The notes under the pieces are model-generated. The model did not search any database. It worked only from the letters and a program-made list of their open reading frames with translations, and was not told the DNA's origin. Made by a program: the position numbers and the translations under genes. Source: Blastobasis lacticolella (lineage: Eukaryota; Arthropoda; Insecta; Lepidoptera; Blastobasidae). From it: 64,000 nt of DNA. Positions 30,379 through 42,300 of the stretch are shown piece by piece. Position 1 is the stretch's first letter; each line of letters starts with the position of its first letter. The DNA is taken from assembly GCA_905147135.1 (NCBI GenBank), contig LR990048.1, forward strand, positions 4,758,563 to 4,822,562. The letters run 5' to 3'.

Positions 30379-33249
30379 TTATTGAATGCTCTTTAGTTTC
30401 GTTAGTACCGCACCTCTAAAGATGCCAGGACTCATTCCAAATATATCTACATTATTAAAGTTGGTGTTATAGGAGTGCACCAAACGATAAAGTGGCGAGC
30501 GTTCGCCAGCGTTAGTACGACATCGAGGGGTAGCAAATAGTTGTGATAGATTGCGACAATGCGTTCTAGCGGGGATTCTGTAACATAATTTGTTCGTGAT
30601 TGGAATACAATCATATCTGTTATGACACAAGTCATATAATAACATAACTTCGAGTTGAAGACGTCTGCATTTAAGTTTTGTAAGTGCATATTTCTTAAGG
30701 AGCTCTTGATATGGCAAGCGGGAATGAGAAAATTTGTAATATATGTTCCGCAAAAATTTCTTTTGTACCAATTCAAGTGCATCTATGTATTTCTTATAGA
30801 AAGGGTTCCATAGAGGCACGGCATAATCAAGCTGGGATCGTACAAGAGATTTATAAATATAGATAAATGTTGAATACTGCTTGAACTTGTTACAGGAGCG
30901 CATAATAAAACCATACATCTTATAGACTTTCGTTATAATATGGTCAACATGTAGATTAAGATGCAGTTTACTATCGAGTATGACCCCCAGGTCTCGTATG
31001 GATGTAACATCATCGATATAACTGCCACACAGCACATACTTGGCATTATGAGTAATTCTCTTTTTTGTGAACGTAATACGTTTACATTTACTTAAATTTA
31101 GACTAAGTTTATTTTGGGTGCAATATATGGAGAATCGATTTAAGTCCTCCTGAAATCTGGCATGGTCATCGTCGTTGTTAATCACGTGAAAAATTTTTAA
31201 ATCATCGGCATATAGTAATATGTTGCAGTATTTAAAACAGTTGTGTATATCATTTATAAATATTATAAATAATAACGGCCCTAAAATTGAACCTTGTGGC
31301 ACCCCTGAGCTAACTGGAATGAAAATAGATTCATAGCCGTTAATTACAACTTTTTGAGTACGATTAGAAATATAGGATTGGAACCAACGCCATAGATTGC
31401 CTCGTATACCATTAAAAGCCAATTTTTCAAGCAAGATTTTGTGATCCACTCTGTCAAAGGCCTTTCGAAAATCAGTATATACGCTGTCTGTTTGTGTGTT
31501 AGCATCCATACATTCGAAAAGGTAAGTTGTATAGATAAGCAAGTTGGTAGTTGTGGATCGCCGTTGTACAAATCCATGTTGTTGTTCGATTACTATTTTA
31601 TGTAGTGAAGGATATATGATTTGGTGTACTAATTTTTCGAAGACCTTTGAGAGAGTGGGCAAAATAGATATTGGTCGATAATTATCGACTTTATTCCTGG
31701 AACCACTTTTATGCACCGGGACAATACGTGCAGATTTCCATGCGGACGGAAAAATTCCTTCCGAGAGACTTTTATTGAAAATTAAATATAAGGGCTCGCA
31801 TATTGTTAATGCTGTATTTTTAAGAAAAATAGCTGGTATATTGTCGATGCCTGGACCTTTAGAAACATCCAACGCCTGCAGCTCATGCAACACTTTGTGT
31901 TTAGGTATATATATATTATTTAGATTAAGATCAGAGTCAGAATTTTCAACGCTGGGTTCATTGGAATTATAATTTAAACTAGAGGGTTCGAAAACTGTTT
32001 GGAAATAAGAAGAAAACATATTACATACTTCGTTGGGATCATTTGCAATTAAGTTTCCATAGGACATGGAATCCGGTATATCTTCTTTACTTTTATTACT
32101 ATTTACATATTTCCAAAAATATTTCACGTTTTTACGTGTACTGTTTTCCACTCTCAATAGATAATCATTATAACATTTTTGTGATTCTTTTTTGAAACGT
32201 TTTCTGTACATAGAAAATATATTATAGTCTGCAGCATTTTGATATTTCTTCCATTTAGTCCAAGCTCGGCATTTATTCTTAAAAATATGTGTGAGTGCGG
32301 GAGAAAACCAAACTGGATATTGTGAAGATTTGATCAGTTTAGTAGGTACATTCTTATGTATAATGGAACAAATACAATCATAGAATGATGCCACAGCAGC
32401 ATCTGTGGATTTATTAGAGATAAGCTCGCTCCAGTTGACTGTAGATATATCCGAGTTTAACTGTGCGTAGTCGGCATTTTTGAAATTATATAATGTTCTA
32501 GGTTTAATTGGTATGGTTTGAATGTGATTGTTGACTGAGATGAGTACACAGAAGCATGGGTGATGTTGATCTACTGGAACAAGTGTGTCAGATACTAGAG
32601 AAACCGTATAATGATTATTATTAGTAATAAATAAATCCAGTATACGGCTGTGCGAATTTCTGAACTTGTTAATTTGGAATCCATTTATCAACGATAAAAA
32701 GTTGATTAAATATTTGTTGGATAGGTTATAATTATCGTGTACAATAGGTTCCAAGTGTGTACCAGCATCTCTCCAATTTATTGTAGGCAGATTGTAGTCT
32801 CCCGCAAAAATAAAGCCCGTCGTGTCTCGTGACTGCAGTGTCTCTGTGAGGAGATCTAAATATGATGAATATGTGTCAACATTTAGGTTGGGTGGTATAT
32901 AAACCGCACTAATTAAGCAACAATAGTCACGGGTGCGTAGTTCCAGGAGTAAATAATCGACAAGTGGGCCGACGGCGCACGAGCCGGCGACGGGCGCGAC
33001 GACAAGCTCGCGGCGGACGGCCACGAGCACTCCGCCGCCGTCGCGTCGCCCGCTGCGCGCGCGGTCTCGGTCGCACCGGAATACGCGGTACCGGGGATCT
33101 ATGATCTCATTATTAGAAATATTCTCATTCAACCACGTCTCGGCCAATATAATGATATCGTAATTATGTGATAATACATTCATGTAAACTGTATGTAATT
33201 TTGTGCGGAGTCCTCGACAATTTTGATAGTATACCGATAAGTTATCCAC
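30379..33249 (-). CDS. LINE endonuclease/reverse transcriptase (no AUG at start)
   Basis: The open frame encodes a 956-residue protein. The endonuclease begins at once ('LSVYYQNCRGLRTK', 'IIILAETWLNE' with catalytic Glu, 'FAGDYNLP', 'DQHHPCF'). The reverse transcriptase has 'NYRPISILPTLSKVFEKL', motif A 'YTDFRKAFDRVDH', 'GVPQGSILGPLLFIIFINDI' and catalytic 'YADD' near residue 680. No RNase H follows; this fits Jockey or CR1 clades. The first codon shown as Met is GTG, and the frame runs back to a stop without an ATG; the first in-frame ATG would remove part of the endonuclease. Translation may therefore rely on coupling with an upstream frame, or the 5' part has been lost. Confidence 0.9.
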   Translation of the reverse strand: MDNLSVYYQNCRGLRTKLHTVYMNVLSHNYDIIILAETWLNENISNNEIIDPRYRVFRCDRDRARSGRRDGGGVLVAVRRELVVAPVAGSCAVGPLVDYLLLELRTRDYCCLISAVYIPPNLNVDTYSSYLDLLTETLQSRDTTGFIFAGDYNLPTINWRDAGTHLEPIVHDNYNLSNKYLINFLSLINGFQINKFRNSHSRILDLFITNNNHYTVSLVSDTLVPVDQHHPCFCVLISVNNHIQTIPIKPRTLYNFKNADYAQLNSDISTVNWSELISNKSTDAAVASFYDCICSIIHKNVPTKLIKSSQYPVWFSPALTHIFKNKCRAWTKWKKYQNAADYNIFSMYRKRFKKESQKCYNDYLLRVENSTRKNVKYFWKYVNSNKSKEDIPDSMSYGNLIANDPNEVCNMFSSYFQTVFEPSSLNYNSNEPSVENSDSDLNLNNIYIPKHKVLHELQALDVSKGPGIDNIPAIFLKNTALTICEPLYLIFNKSLSEGIFPSAWKSARIVPVHKSGSRNKVDNYRPISILPTLSKVFEKLVHQIIYPSLHKIVIEQQHGFVQRRSTTTNLLIYTTYLFECMDANTQTDSVYTDFRKAFDRVDHKILLEKLAFNGIRGNLWRWFQSYISNRTQKVVINGYESIFIPVSSGVPQGSILGPLLFIIFINDIHNCFKYCNILLYADDLKIFHVINNDDDHARFQEDLNRFSIYCTQNKLSLNLSKCKRITFTKKRITHNAKYVLCGSYIDDVTSIRDLGVILDSKLHLNLHVDHIITKVYKMYGFIMRSCNKFKQYSTFIYIYKSLVRSQLDYAVPLWNPFYKKYIDALELVQKKFLRNIYYKFSHSRLPYQELLKKYALTKLKCRRLQLEVMLLYDLCHNRYDCIPITNKLCYRIPARTHCRNLSQLFATPRCRTNAGERSPLYRLVHSYNTNFNNVDIFGMSPGIFRGAVLTKLKSIQ

Positions 33250-33892
33250 TTTTAATCTTTTGCATAATAGGGAATATTTTTATTAGACTTAATGCAATTA
33301 TGCAATCACTTACGTGCTCATAGGAGGTACATAAACATAAGATAAACACTGATTGATCGTATCTCGTCTTTTCAATTGTCTGTCTATGCCTACAGTGACT
33401 ACTGCTTAAAAGAGTAACTATTACATTAGATCGAACGTTCAGTGTGAGTACGTTCGATCCAATGCAACAATCACTCGTCGTACTAATAAATATTACGTCC
33501 ATTAGCACGCAAGCATTTTGACTAACCATCTTTAACATTACCAACCACGTTGAGCACAAACTTGGTTTACAAATAATATTATAGTTATTACAATGCAGTG
33601 AACTATTCGTAAGGTACAGATAAGGTAGTAAAACTCGATCGCTAACACATACATACCTATGCGTTGTGATACATACACTACATGTGTAATGTTTACATTG
33701 CGAATATATCTTTGTTATGTTTAAGGCAATATGCACTTGTTCTTTGTCAAACTGACAGATAAATAACGTAATTTCAAATTTATTTTCATTGTTTGTGTTT
33801 ATTTTCAAGCTGCTGTGGCCACTATGGACCTGGACAGTTACTATAAAAGTATAAAAAGTCAACAAGATCCTCATCCTCATAATTTTTCTCAT
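33242..33892 (-). other. 216-codon open frame overlapping the LINE ORF start
   Basis: On the same strand as the LINE ORF, this frame starts with a true-looking reading 'MRKIMRMRILLTFYTF' (hydrophobic start) and stops 8 bases inside the next frame. It is rich in Cys, but not in the spacing of a retroelement zinc knuckle, and has no RRM-like block. It may be leader sequence that happens to be open, or a decayed ORF1. I do not assign a function. Confidence 0.25.
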
Positions 33893-34199
33893 TTTTTTCT
33901 CTTCACGCGTCTTTTTAATCCTAATGCTAATACTATAGCAACGCTAGCTTTATCAGTCATTTTGGTAAAAATACGTAAAAATCGTAAATATACACCAGCG
34001 ATGCGTCAAAAATGCTTTTTTTTAGGCTAGGCATTGGCAACTTAGTCTATTCAGCCATCAAAATGAATGAAAGAATGCACAGACTAATAACAATATCGAC
34101 GATTCTTATCGTGTGTGTAGGGTCGACTTGCGATCCAAAATATTACTCGATATGGATCACGATACGTATCACGATATATATCGTGTGTGTAGTATCCGC

Positions 34200-36059
34200 C
34201 TATGACATTAATCTCCTTCCTTGTACGCGTACAACATCTGTGAACTTAATGTTCTTAACTCTGTCTAAGAAGTTTAGCAACCAGCGAAATTATAAGATTG
34301 ATTGAAATTAACAAGTAGATACCTAAGCATAACTGATTAAATAATGAGGACCGTCTGTATACAACATGATAGGAGCTAAAAGATGGACGTCTTCATTATT
34401 CTAAATCAGGTTGATTACTTGTTGATGTCAATCAATCTTATAATTTCCTAAGTCGCTTCACTTTTTAGACAGCGTCTAAAGCTATATTCTAATCTGCCTT
34501 AATAATTTTATGTAAAATTAAATATAAACAAAGTACCTAAGCCACTAAATATACCCCAACAATATGAACATTATCTAAAATATCTAATCCCACATACCCC
34601 TAAATTTGTGGAAGAAATCGCTGGGTTGGGTACCCTGAGGGCCGGCCCGTGACGTCACACGGATATTAAACTATAGAATTTGCTGCAAATATTTTCGACT
34701 TTAGAGCCTACTTACAGCTTGAGTCACAATCTATATTTTGTTTCGTTTTTTAATGGTGCATATGACATGTCTGATAGAGGAGGATATAAGTTGTTAAGTA
34801 CCCATTCGAACCTTCTGCTATTGCCAATTGTTACTTTTTTTAAATTTGTGACTGAGAGTTCTAGATTAATGCTCAAAACCAAAGATTTTGGAGCATAGAG
34901 CAATCGAAAATATAATCTTCTCTTTTGAAGAAATAAATTCTCGTTGACAGTGTTGCCATATTGGATAATTTTTTCGTCATAGTGGCGAAATTGGGAGATA
35001 GCGTGGAAAAATTTTTTAATGTGTTTTTTGACTTTGGCGAAAAATAAATTAAGAAGCGTTATTTTTATAAAACTATTTTCGTACAATAGGCAATATTATA
35101 TTTAAAATAAATATTTTGACGAAGAATAAATTGAGAACTGGTTGTCATGGAACCATCGCCAATAATTAAACTGTTTGTTGCTTTTTGAACAGAAGATCTA
35201 TGGAGTAACTTCAATAATACTTCATTTAACGACCTATAAAGGGCCGGGTATATAGAAACTAGACCTCTGTGATTATTACATATTTATCTTTTGGTACTTG
35301 GATGAGGACGTGATTGTCAACACCAACTTCATCTGTTTGTCAAAAGTGACACTTTACTAGAAGGCGACGTTAGTTCTGATTTCGGCCACGTCCAAAATAT
35401 TCATGAAGGGCTATAATACATACATATAGCTTGTCAAAAAGATGATGCTGCTGATGTTGCTCTAGGCCCTCCCATTGAAATTCTGAACGCGTCTCCTTGA
35501 TTGATAACACACCTCTCCTTGGAAGATACAAAAATGAATGAGTTGACATCGCTGAGTCGGACATGAGCCAACCGAGGCTTACGACGTCAGGATACCGAAC
35601 ATCAGGCGAATTGGAGGAGAGAAGAAGCAGGATAGGGGTTCCTGGCAGAAGCCAGGATTGACTGTTTGGATGATGGTCAAGATTATGAATATTGTGTCAT
35701 TTAGATTTCACCCGATTTCTTAGTGGTAAACACTAGATATTATCAATAATTAATTTCAATATCTTTGATCGTTGGCGACTCCACAGTCGTCTTGTTTTGA
35801 TATTTTTATAGTGTATTAGTGCCAAAAATTTTCTGCTCCATTTACTGCGTCATTTTCTAGTTCTATTAAAATTTGGAGAGATAACCGTATATTTTTGTTT
35901 CTTTTTTTCACTTTGAGAGAGGATAATCCTATAACCGACATACAGCAAAGACTTAATTTTTTTTTTGAGAGCACAGAACGAGTAATCAGGGTTACCATCT
36001 AAGCATTTTTTGAGATGTCATTATTAGTACCAAATCATGACACACATGTTCAGTTGGCA
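34200..36059. other. Non-coding, one LINE fragment
   Basis: AT-rich without a supported gene. At 35,535-35,665 there is a LINE C-terminal scrap ('gacatcgctgagtcggacat' ... 'cgaattggaggagagaagaa') related to that in the arms at 49,200-49,330. Small frames at 34,680-35,086 on both strands have no motif. Confidence 0.45.
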
Positions 36060-36198
36060 ACCCTGCCCGCAATTGCGGTTCGTGCGGTGCGGCCAGTGTG
36101 GCCATGCCATCAGCAACGTCAGCAATATCTCAATGCGATGCGTGCGGCGCGTGCGGCGCGTGCGGCTCTTGCGGTGCGGGCTAGTCGACGCGTAGCTT
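36060..36198. repeat. Inverted diverged copy of the 145-bp GC-rich unit
   Basis: Ends 'gcgggctagtcgacgcgtag', the reverse complement of the start of the 24,977 unit, and keeps the GTGCGGC-word organisation. The middle differs. With the pair at 24,977-25,268 it brackets 10.8 kb of nested elements. Confidence 0.75.
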
Positions 36199-36582
36199 AA
36201 AGCTTTGGTATATGACACACTTGGCTTTGGCTTTTAAATATTGCATCGCAATCAAGAAATTTCCCCACAAAGCATTAGATATTTTGTACATTTCATTAGG
36301 GACAGCCCGTGGATTCAGCCAATATATACTATCTCTTTGGAGTCAGCACTAATTCAGTACTTATTACAGTAGACCTACATTGCAATATTGACTACAGAGC
36401 ACGCGTGTTAAATCCGCACGAACGCGCGTGGATGCGTTTTCAGTGTGTTCGACTATGCGTGATTTCCATAGAAACAGATGACAGCTCAAGGAACTTTATG
36501 TCACGTACTAACGCACGTCACGCACAACCGTATGGTGCTGTGTTCCAGTGCGCGAATCACCTAAATAATAATGGAGCTAATA
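36199..36582. other. Non-coding, nothing recognised
   Basis: The 93-codon frame at 36,309-36,590 shows no domain, start context or splice sites. Confidence 0.4.
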
Positions 36583-36919
36583 GGCAATGACTATGGACTT
36601 ACCACCCAAAAGGGACTGCGCACTGCTTTGCCTAAAACCGGGCAGAGCGAGAGTCACCATCGATAGTCCTTTGTCCCTTTCTAACAGTGTAAACACAATG
36701 TTATTGGCATAATCACCGTCAAGTGACATGTTTGGTGTTGCCATTATTGGAGAAATATATTTACCGTTATGGGGTAATCCGTACAATCCGAAAAGTAGTT
36801 GTCAAAATACCTTTTGATCTACTGAACATTTCTCCGACAAACGTCGAGTCGACATAATTATTAATCTACGACTTATTGTTCCACAAAACAGATAAAAGAG
36901 TTCGGTAACTATTTATCCT

Positions 36920-37760
36920 ACAACACTAGTTCCTAAAGAGAAGTGATAGTACTCGTCAATACCTACATTTCGGGTGACAGGTGTCAAACTTAAATATGTT
37001 ATAACTTGGAACATATTGCTTCTAGAACTCTAGTTTCTACAGCTGTCAAACTTGAAACTATTATCCGAAATGTAGATCTCGATGAGTACTTTCATATTAC
37101 TGTGGGAATATTTTTTTTATGTCATACGGTAGGCAAAGGTTTGGTTACCATCAAAACCAACTTATACTAATTAGGGGATATTTCATCGATGACACTTTAT
37201 TTGTCTTACTCCATGTAGGTACGACACAACAAAGAGATAAACGCAAAAATCACAGAGGTCCAATGATAAAAACAAAACAGTTACATTCTGAAGCTTCCAT
37301 ATTTTTTTATTTCATGCGGTAGGCAAACCAGCAAGCGGGCCACCTGATGGAAAGTGGTCACCACTGCCTATTGACATTAGCAACACCAAGAGTATCGCTA
37401 ATGCGTTGCCCACCTCTATAACACGTTGCTCTGGCAGCAAAAAGGCAAATGCCACTCCACTGCCAAAGCCACGGTTCCCCAAATCCCCACCCCATAGAGC
37501 ACTGGAAACCTTAAACTAGTGTTGTAAGACCAATCGTTTCCGAGTTACAACAGTTCTAAGTTTGACAGCTGCCATCCGAAATGTAGATAGATCAACAAGT
37601 ACTATAATTTATCTCTAGAAACTAGTGTTTTAGGATCAATGGGTTTCGAGTTTTAAAATAGTTAACTTTGACAGCTGTCATACGAAATGTAGATCTCGAG
37701 GAGTGCTATCATATCACTCGAGGAACAAGTGTTCTAGGACCAATCGTTTCCGAGTAGCAC
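36920..37760. repeat. Diverged ~150-bp repeat units, interrupted
   Basis: Units share 'ctagtgttctaggaccaatc', 'gtttgacagctgtcatccga' and 'aatgtagatctcgaggagt' blocks. Copies are at about 36,920-37,100 (including one partly inverted), 37,505-37,620 and 37,620-37,760; another lies at 24,050-24,190 outside this element. Non-coding. Confidence 0.65.
37316..37505 (+). repeat. Dispersed lepidopteran repeat fragment
   Basis: The wording 'gcggtaggcaaaccagcaag', 'cgggccacctgatggaaagt', 'gcgttgcccacctctata' is that of a repeat very common in moths and butterflies. It interrupts the repeat units of the surrounding element. Confidence 0.6.
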
Positions 37761-38095
37761 GGAAACCTTGGGCTGGACCCTGGTGCAAATATGACCTTCA
37801 GATTGCATCCGGTCCGGCTCTGCCTGGCCCTGATCGGTAGGTCGGTGTCCGCGCTAAGTTATAAAACTAATTCGGAATTTGCATCAGCAATGGTGGCAAC
37901 ACCACACAGGACTATCGATGGTGACTCTCGCTCTGCCCGGTTTTAGTCAAAAAAGGGCGCAGTCCCTTTTGGGTAGTAAGTCCATGGCAATGACTGACAA
38001 GGACAAATTATCCAATCGATATTGCCATATCCACACTTTATAATTTCAACCACTGTTTGTCGATTCGGACTTATGCGCTTAATTAGGTAGGTGTA

Positions 38096-38450
38096 TCGGC
38101 GCCCTAGAGTCTAGATAGCCGACATCATTATAATTGTATCTATCATCACCATTTTAACATCAGGGCCGACTTTTCCAGCTCGGCGCATGAGGGCCCGCGG
38201 TCCACCACGACACAAACTTACAACGACGTTAGTTTAAAGGCTATGGTATTGGTATTCGTGACTTATATAGCAATTCCTCGTGGGTGCTTGATTTCTGGTG
38301 TTAATCAAAACAAGAACATCACAGCGCACAATAATGCGTGCGCGCGCTGCCATTGTTAACTAACCACAGACAAACAAACAAACAAGGACCAGCTAAAGAG
38401 TATCTAACCGATAGACATCTTATCACGACTAATAACTCGATGCGCCGTCA
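38096..38450 (-). repeat. LTR (3' LTR on the minus strand)
   Basis: 355 bp, differing from its partner at about six positions by eye. Minus-strand start 'tgacggcgcatcgagttatt'. No obvious purine tract was found on its interior side, which weakens the LTR reading slightly. Confidence 0.7.
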
Positions 38451-38909
38451 CGGCCATTCTGATAATACGACCGTCCTCGGGCGTTAAGTTGTTCTAACAG
38501 CTTCACCGCTAGTGATCCGCTCGATCATCCTGACAATCAAGATTTGTTACTATGATTGCCACCAATTTCTCAAACGAACTCAAGAGGACAACATTCCACC
38601 ATTGACTCGAGCCCGACATATAGAACTGCAAACTAAACCTAATTTGTAGTTACCCATCAACAACGTCTAAGTAACGCACACGGACCGATCATGTGCGTCC
38701 AATGAAACAGCCCCATAGTGTTGATGTGCACCCATCAACCAAATTTATCTGTAGGTACAATGTACATCCATGTTTATCTACTTCGCCGTCTCGTCAACAT
38801 CGTAAACATGTAAAAAGCAACTCTAGATCAACCTTAAACGTACCAAAGTCTTCGTCTGCGCCTGATCTTTGGTTCTTTTAAACCAACCCGCACATACCCG
38901 GTATGGCTC

Positions 38910-39190
38910 ACATAAACAACTAGTTCTAGCCATTGAATCCTTCAAACCAAACCCCTCAACAGGGCAGGATCTGGATATCAGCGGCTAAGAACCAGGGCAC
39001 ACATTAACATCAGCTAGTTCTATCCGTTGAATCCTTCAAACCAAACCCCGCAACAGGGCAGGATCCGGATATCAGCGGCTAAGAACCAGGGTACACATAA
39101 ACATCAGCTAGTTCTATCCATTGAATCCTTCAAACCAAACCCCGCAACAGGGCAGGATCTGGATATCAACGGCATAGACCAGGACACACA
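38910..39190. repeat. 94-bp tandem repeat, three copies
   Basis: The block 'ttgaatccttcaaaccaaac' recurs at about 38,933, 39,027 and 39,121, with 'acagggcaggatctggatat' following each. Units differ at a few bases. They lie inside the LTR-like element. Confidence 0.9.
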
Positions 39191-39204
39191 AACATATATC
39201 TACC

Positions 39205-39385
39205 ATCTGTTTCTGACTACTGACTCCTCTCCCAACTCCCGCACAGAGTATGGTCCGGATGACAGCATCAGGTGTCCAGAATAAACATAAACACACATAC
39301 ACTATCTGGTTCTAATTACTGACTCCTATACCAACTCAAGCACAGAGTAGGGTTCGGATGACAGCGTCAGGTGTCCAGGATATGG
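39205..39385. repeat. About 103-bp tandem repeat, two copies
   Basis: 'actgactcct' ... 'gcacagagtatggtccggat' 'gacagcatcaggtgtccag' occurs twice, directly after the 94-bp repeats. Confidence 0.8.
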
Positions 39386-42300
39386 TACCAACATACCAAC
39401 TAATACAACGCCTGTGTATTGTCATACAGGACCATTATTCTGACCAACTTAACTACATCGTATTATGAAACTTCGTACACAATATCCATTTCTACACAGA
39501 GGATCTCTTTATCATTGTTATGATCGTTAAGGACCTCCAATCCTAGGTGCAACTATCTGTACAATAGCGTTATGAACGCTCGGAATAAATTACCAAAACA
39601 TTTAATTTTTATTTTTAGCCATCTCTGACCCACTGCAGGGCAAAGGCTTCCCAGTCGAATGCTTTCCACGGCCAATCCTTAGAAAAGGCGTCCCACTCGT
39701 CCCGCCATCTCCGATACTCATCATAGATATTTTTGCCCAGTCCCACTTCAGGTTGGCAGCTTTTTAACCCCTATCGGCGAATTGATATTTGGAGCGCAAT
39801 ACACTGTTTCTTATACGGTCCGACAATTTGACTCTCAAGATACTGCGCTTCCTGGCTCGCTGGCCTCGAGTGCGGACTTCTGATGATCCGTCAAAAACCA
39901 TAACATCAGTAGACTAAATTAATTAAAGTAATTGGTGAACTCTTTCAATGACAAAATTGCCGTCAAGTATCAAATACAGTGACATGAGTGATAATTAGAA
40001 CACGCTTCTGCTATAATCATGTCATCCAAGATATTTATAGCACAATAAAGTACCTATGCAGGTATAACTCTCAAGGCTGCGGTAAGTAGGTAACGTACCT
40101 ATTTAATCATCATTAACAACAAATACTTACTCGTAAGTAAGTAACTTACGATCACTTTTTCCTGACTATCTTGAAAAACGGGGATGATCTATCACATCCT
40201 AACCTACCATACAAAACACTGTCAGTGTGGACTTCCTCTCCAAAGCCTGGTTCCCTTTCTCCCTCGAGAGGATTCTAACTAGAAAGCGCGTATCCAAATG
40301 AACACGTTGTTAATTGATGGAAAGCTTTGCACGTAAATTCGAACATGTTAGTTGTGACCTAAACCAAAATCTGAGAAGTACTAAAAAGACATGTCAAGCT
40401 CCTAGAGTAAGATGAGTAAAATTATTTATTATTGACATTTCTTGCTAAACCGAGTAGTGAATGTCTGTAACTACATATGTTGCATTGCTGATGCTCAACC
40501 GCGCTTGCTCAGTGTTGACTTGATTGGTTGGTATCTATATCTTCTGGGTCTATGAGTTACGAACAAAATACAGATCAAGACTTCCCAGCCTACTTTTATC
40601 ACGCGACAATTGATTTCTTTGTATCATTATAATAGCATAACATTAACTATCCAATGAGATACACTAAAAGAGTCGACAACTATGTCGTGCAGGTATCCGA
40701 AGAGTTGGAAACACCAGTCAGCGCTACACTGTACCAAGCGACGGAACGCAGCCAATGGAAGCAGTTAGTTGATAAAGGTAGGAGTTACGACACTCTGCAT
40801 CAAATAACCGACCAAGAGGAAAGCCTATGCCGCAACTGTAACTAAGTCTAAACTGACTTTCAACAAGTACGTGCTCCTCTCATTCTACTCATTTCCAATT
40901 ATCAAGGGCATGTGATTTACCACACGCTTTGACCAAAGATAATATGATATAAAATCAGTATCTTCAACCAAACTATGTCATACTATCAATTAAGATTTTC
41001 TCATGAGGCTTAAAACAACTCGCCGAAACACTACCGAAGCTCCCATACGACGACTAGGCACTTAGCTAATAAAACTTACCCGTCTTAACTTTAAGAAAAT
41101 AAACCATAACACACATATTGATTGATATAACCTTCCTCGACAGTCGCCTTGTTCTCACTTTGTATCATCAATTTCGTCCTGTCGAGTTACCACGTCCATC
41201 AATCTAGTTCCCCTAAGCATGTAAAATTAAGACTTTCTTTTATAGCATTTCATTTATAAGATTGGGTAATATTTATTACCTATTATGAAATTAAGTCACA
41301 CAAAGTAAGTATCTACTACAGCCTCAGCATGATCAATTAAAACATAATTATTTTTCACAAGTTCCACTATCATTAAATTATACTCTACACATTGCGACTG
41401 GTTTCTTATAAATCAAGATCAGTATCTTCGTCATCATCAATAATATATTATCATGTGTCACAAACTAGCCAAAGCAAGTGTCACAAACTGGCTCCAGAAC
41501 CTCTCCTATGAAATTGTTGAGTGCCCAATTCGTCCTCCAAATTAGTTACCTGCTATCCTACGTTTTACCAAATACATAACACAATGCAATACACAATACA
41601 CATACATAAGTATAAAATAATGCTATAGAATGCTATTGGCTTGTAAGTCCAATGTTCTCTTCAAAAGTACTGTTTGGCAAAATGAACATTATTTCCGCTA
41701 GCTGGTGGTATAGCACAGGCTGCCACCTACTTTACGTACAGCTTGATCAATTGTGTATGACTAAGTACTTGCTCAATAAATATTTTATTATTAGCATGTA
41801 ATTCCATTAAGAATACACTACACAAATAATTATCTAAACCTACGTAGATCTATTTAAAACTTGAAATAGTGAGCCTTGACTTCACCTTTAGTGTAAAATC
41901 ACTAAACACCCAAATCATCATCGTCCACCTGCTCCATCTCAAAAACCTAAATATCTTAAGGCTCAAGAGATGCACAAAAGCATTAAATAATAATTTCACA
42001 CTGTACCATTATGCTCCTACATCCAATTCAATGTTTGTATGCCTCCAATAGGGCTAAACATGGTGTGGTGATACAAAACAACTTTCTGTTTCCAACAAAG
42101 ACTACTATGGACCACTTGGGCAGGGAGAATCCGCGCAGCAGCAGGGTCACAATTTAACTGACACAGCGGTCACAACATTATTATGGATTTATGATAATAC
42201 CAGCAACATAATAATAAAGAGTGTAAGTAGGCAAGTACATCCCAAATGGTTCAAATCAGTACTTAAATTTAATATAGGTAGGTATGTACCTGCAATTAAA

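Larger units (their letters stand above)
29823..33950 (-). mobile_element. Non-LTR retrotransposon (Jockey/CR1 superfamily), near complete ORF2
   Basis: On the minus strand the element ends in a poly(A) tail, seen as a T run at 29,822-29,836, after a 3' UTR of about 540 bp. The EN/RT frame lies at 30,379-33,249. The 5' boundary is uncertain: sequence of the surrounding TIR element resumes only by about 34,090, so the leader may reach that far. It interrupts the left arm of the 25,555-34,199 element. No target duplication was found. Confidence 0.75.
25555..34199. mobile_element. TIR element with 'cgatatatatcg' palindromes, split by nested insertions
   Basis: Bases 25,555-25,586 and 34,168-34,199 are perfect 32-bp inverted repeats (start 'gcggatactacacacacgat'). 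Just inside both ends are more palindromic 'cacgatatttatcg' and 'tatcacgatacgtatcac' words. The interior holds a pogo-type transposon and a LINE; without them only a few hundred bases remain, so the original was probably a MITE. No clear target duplication could be read at the outer ends. Confidence 0.7.
36593..37985. mobile_element. Long-TIR non-autonomous element with 10-bp target duplication (MULE-like)
   Basis: The ends 'atggacttaccacccaaaag' and, inverted, 'atggacttactacccaaaag' begin inverted repeats of about 75 bp. The direct repeat ggcaatgact flanks both sides (36,583-36,592 and 37,986-37,995), a 10-bp duplication. Duplications of 9-10 bp with long TIRs are typical of Mutator-like elements; the family label is inference. 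The 1.4-kb interior has no transposase, but contains several diverged units of a 'tttgacagctgtcatccgaa' repeat and a nested dispersed repeat at 37,316-37,505. Confidence 0.8.

Noticed and set aside
38910..39190. CRISPR-like direct repeats
   Set aside because: Units are 94 bp, contiguous, without unique spacers, and the setting is a eukaryotic mobile element.
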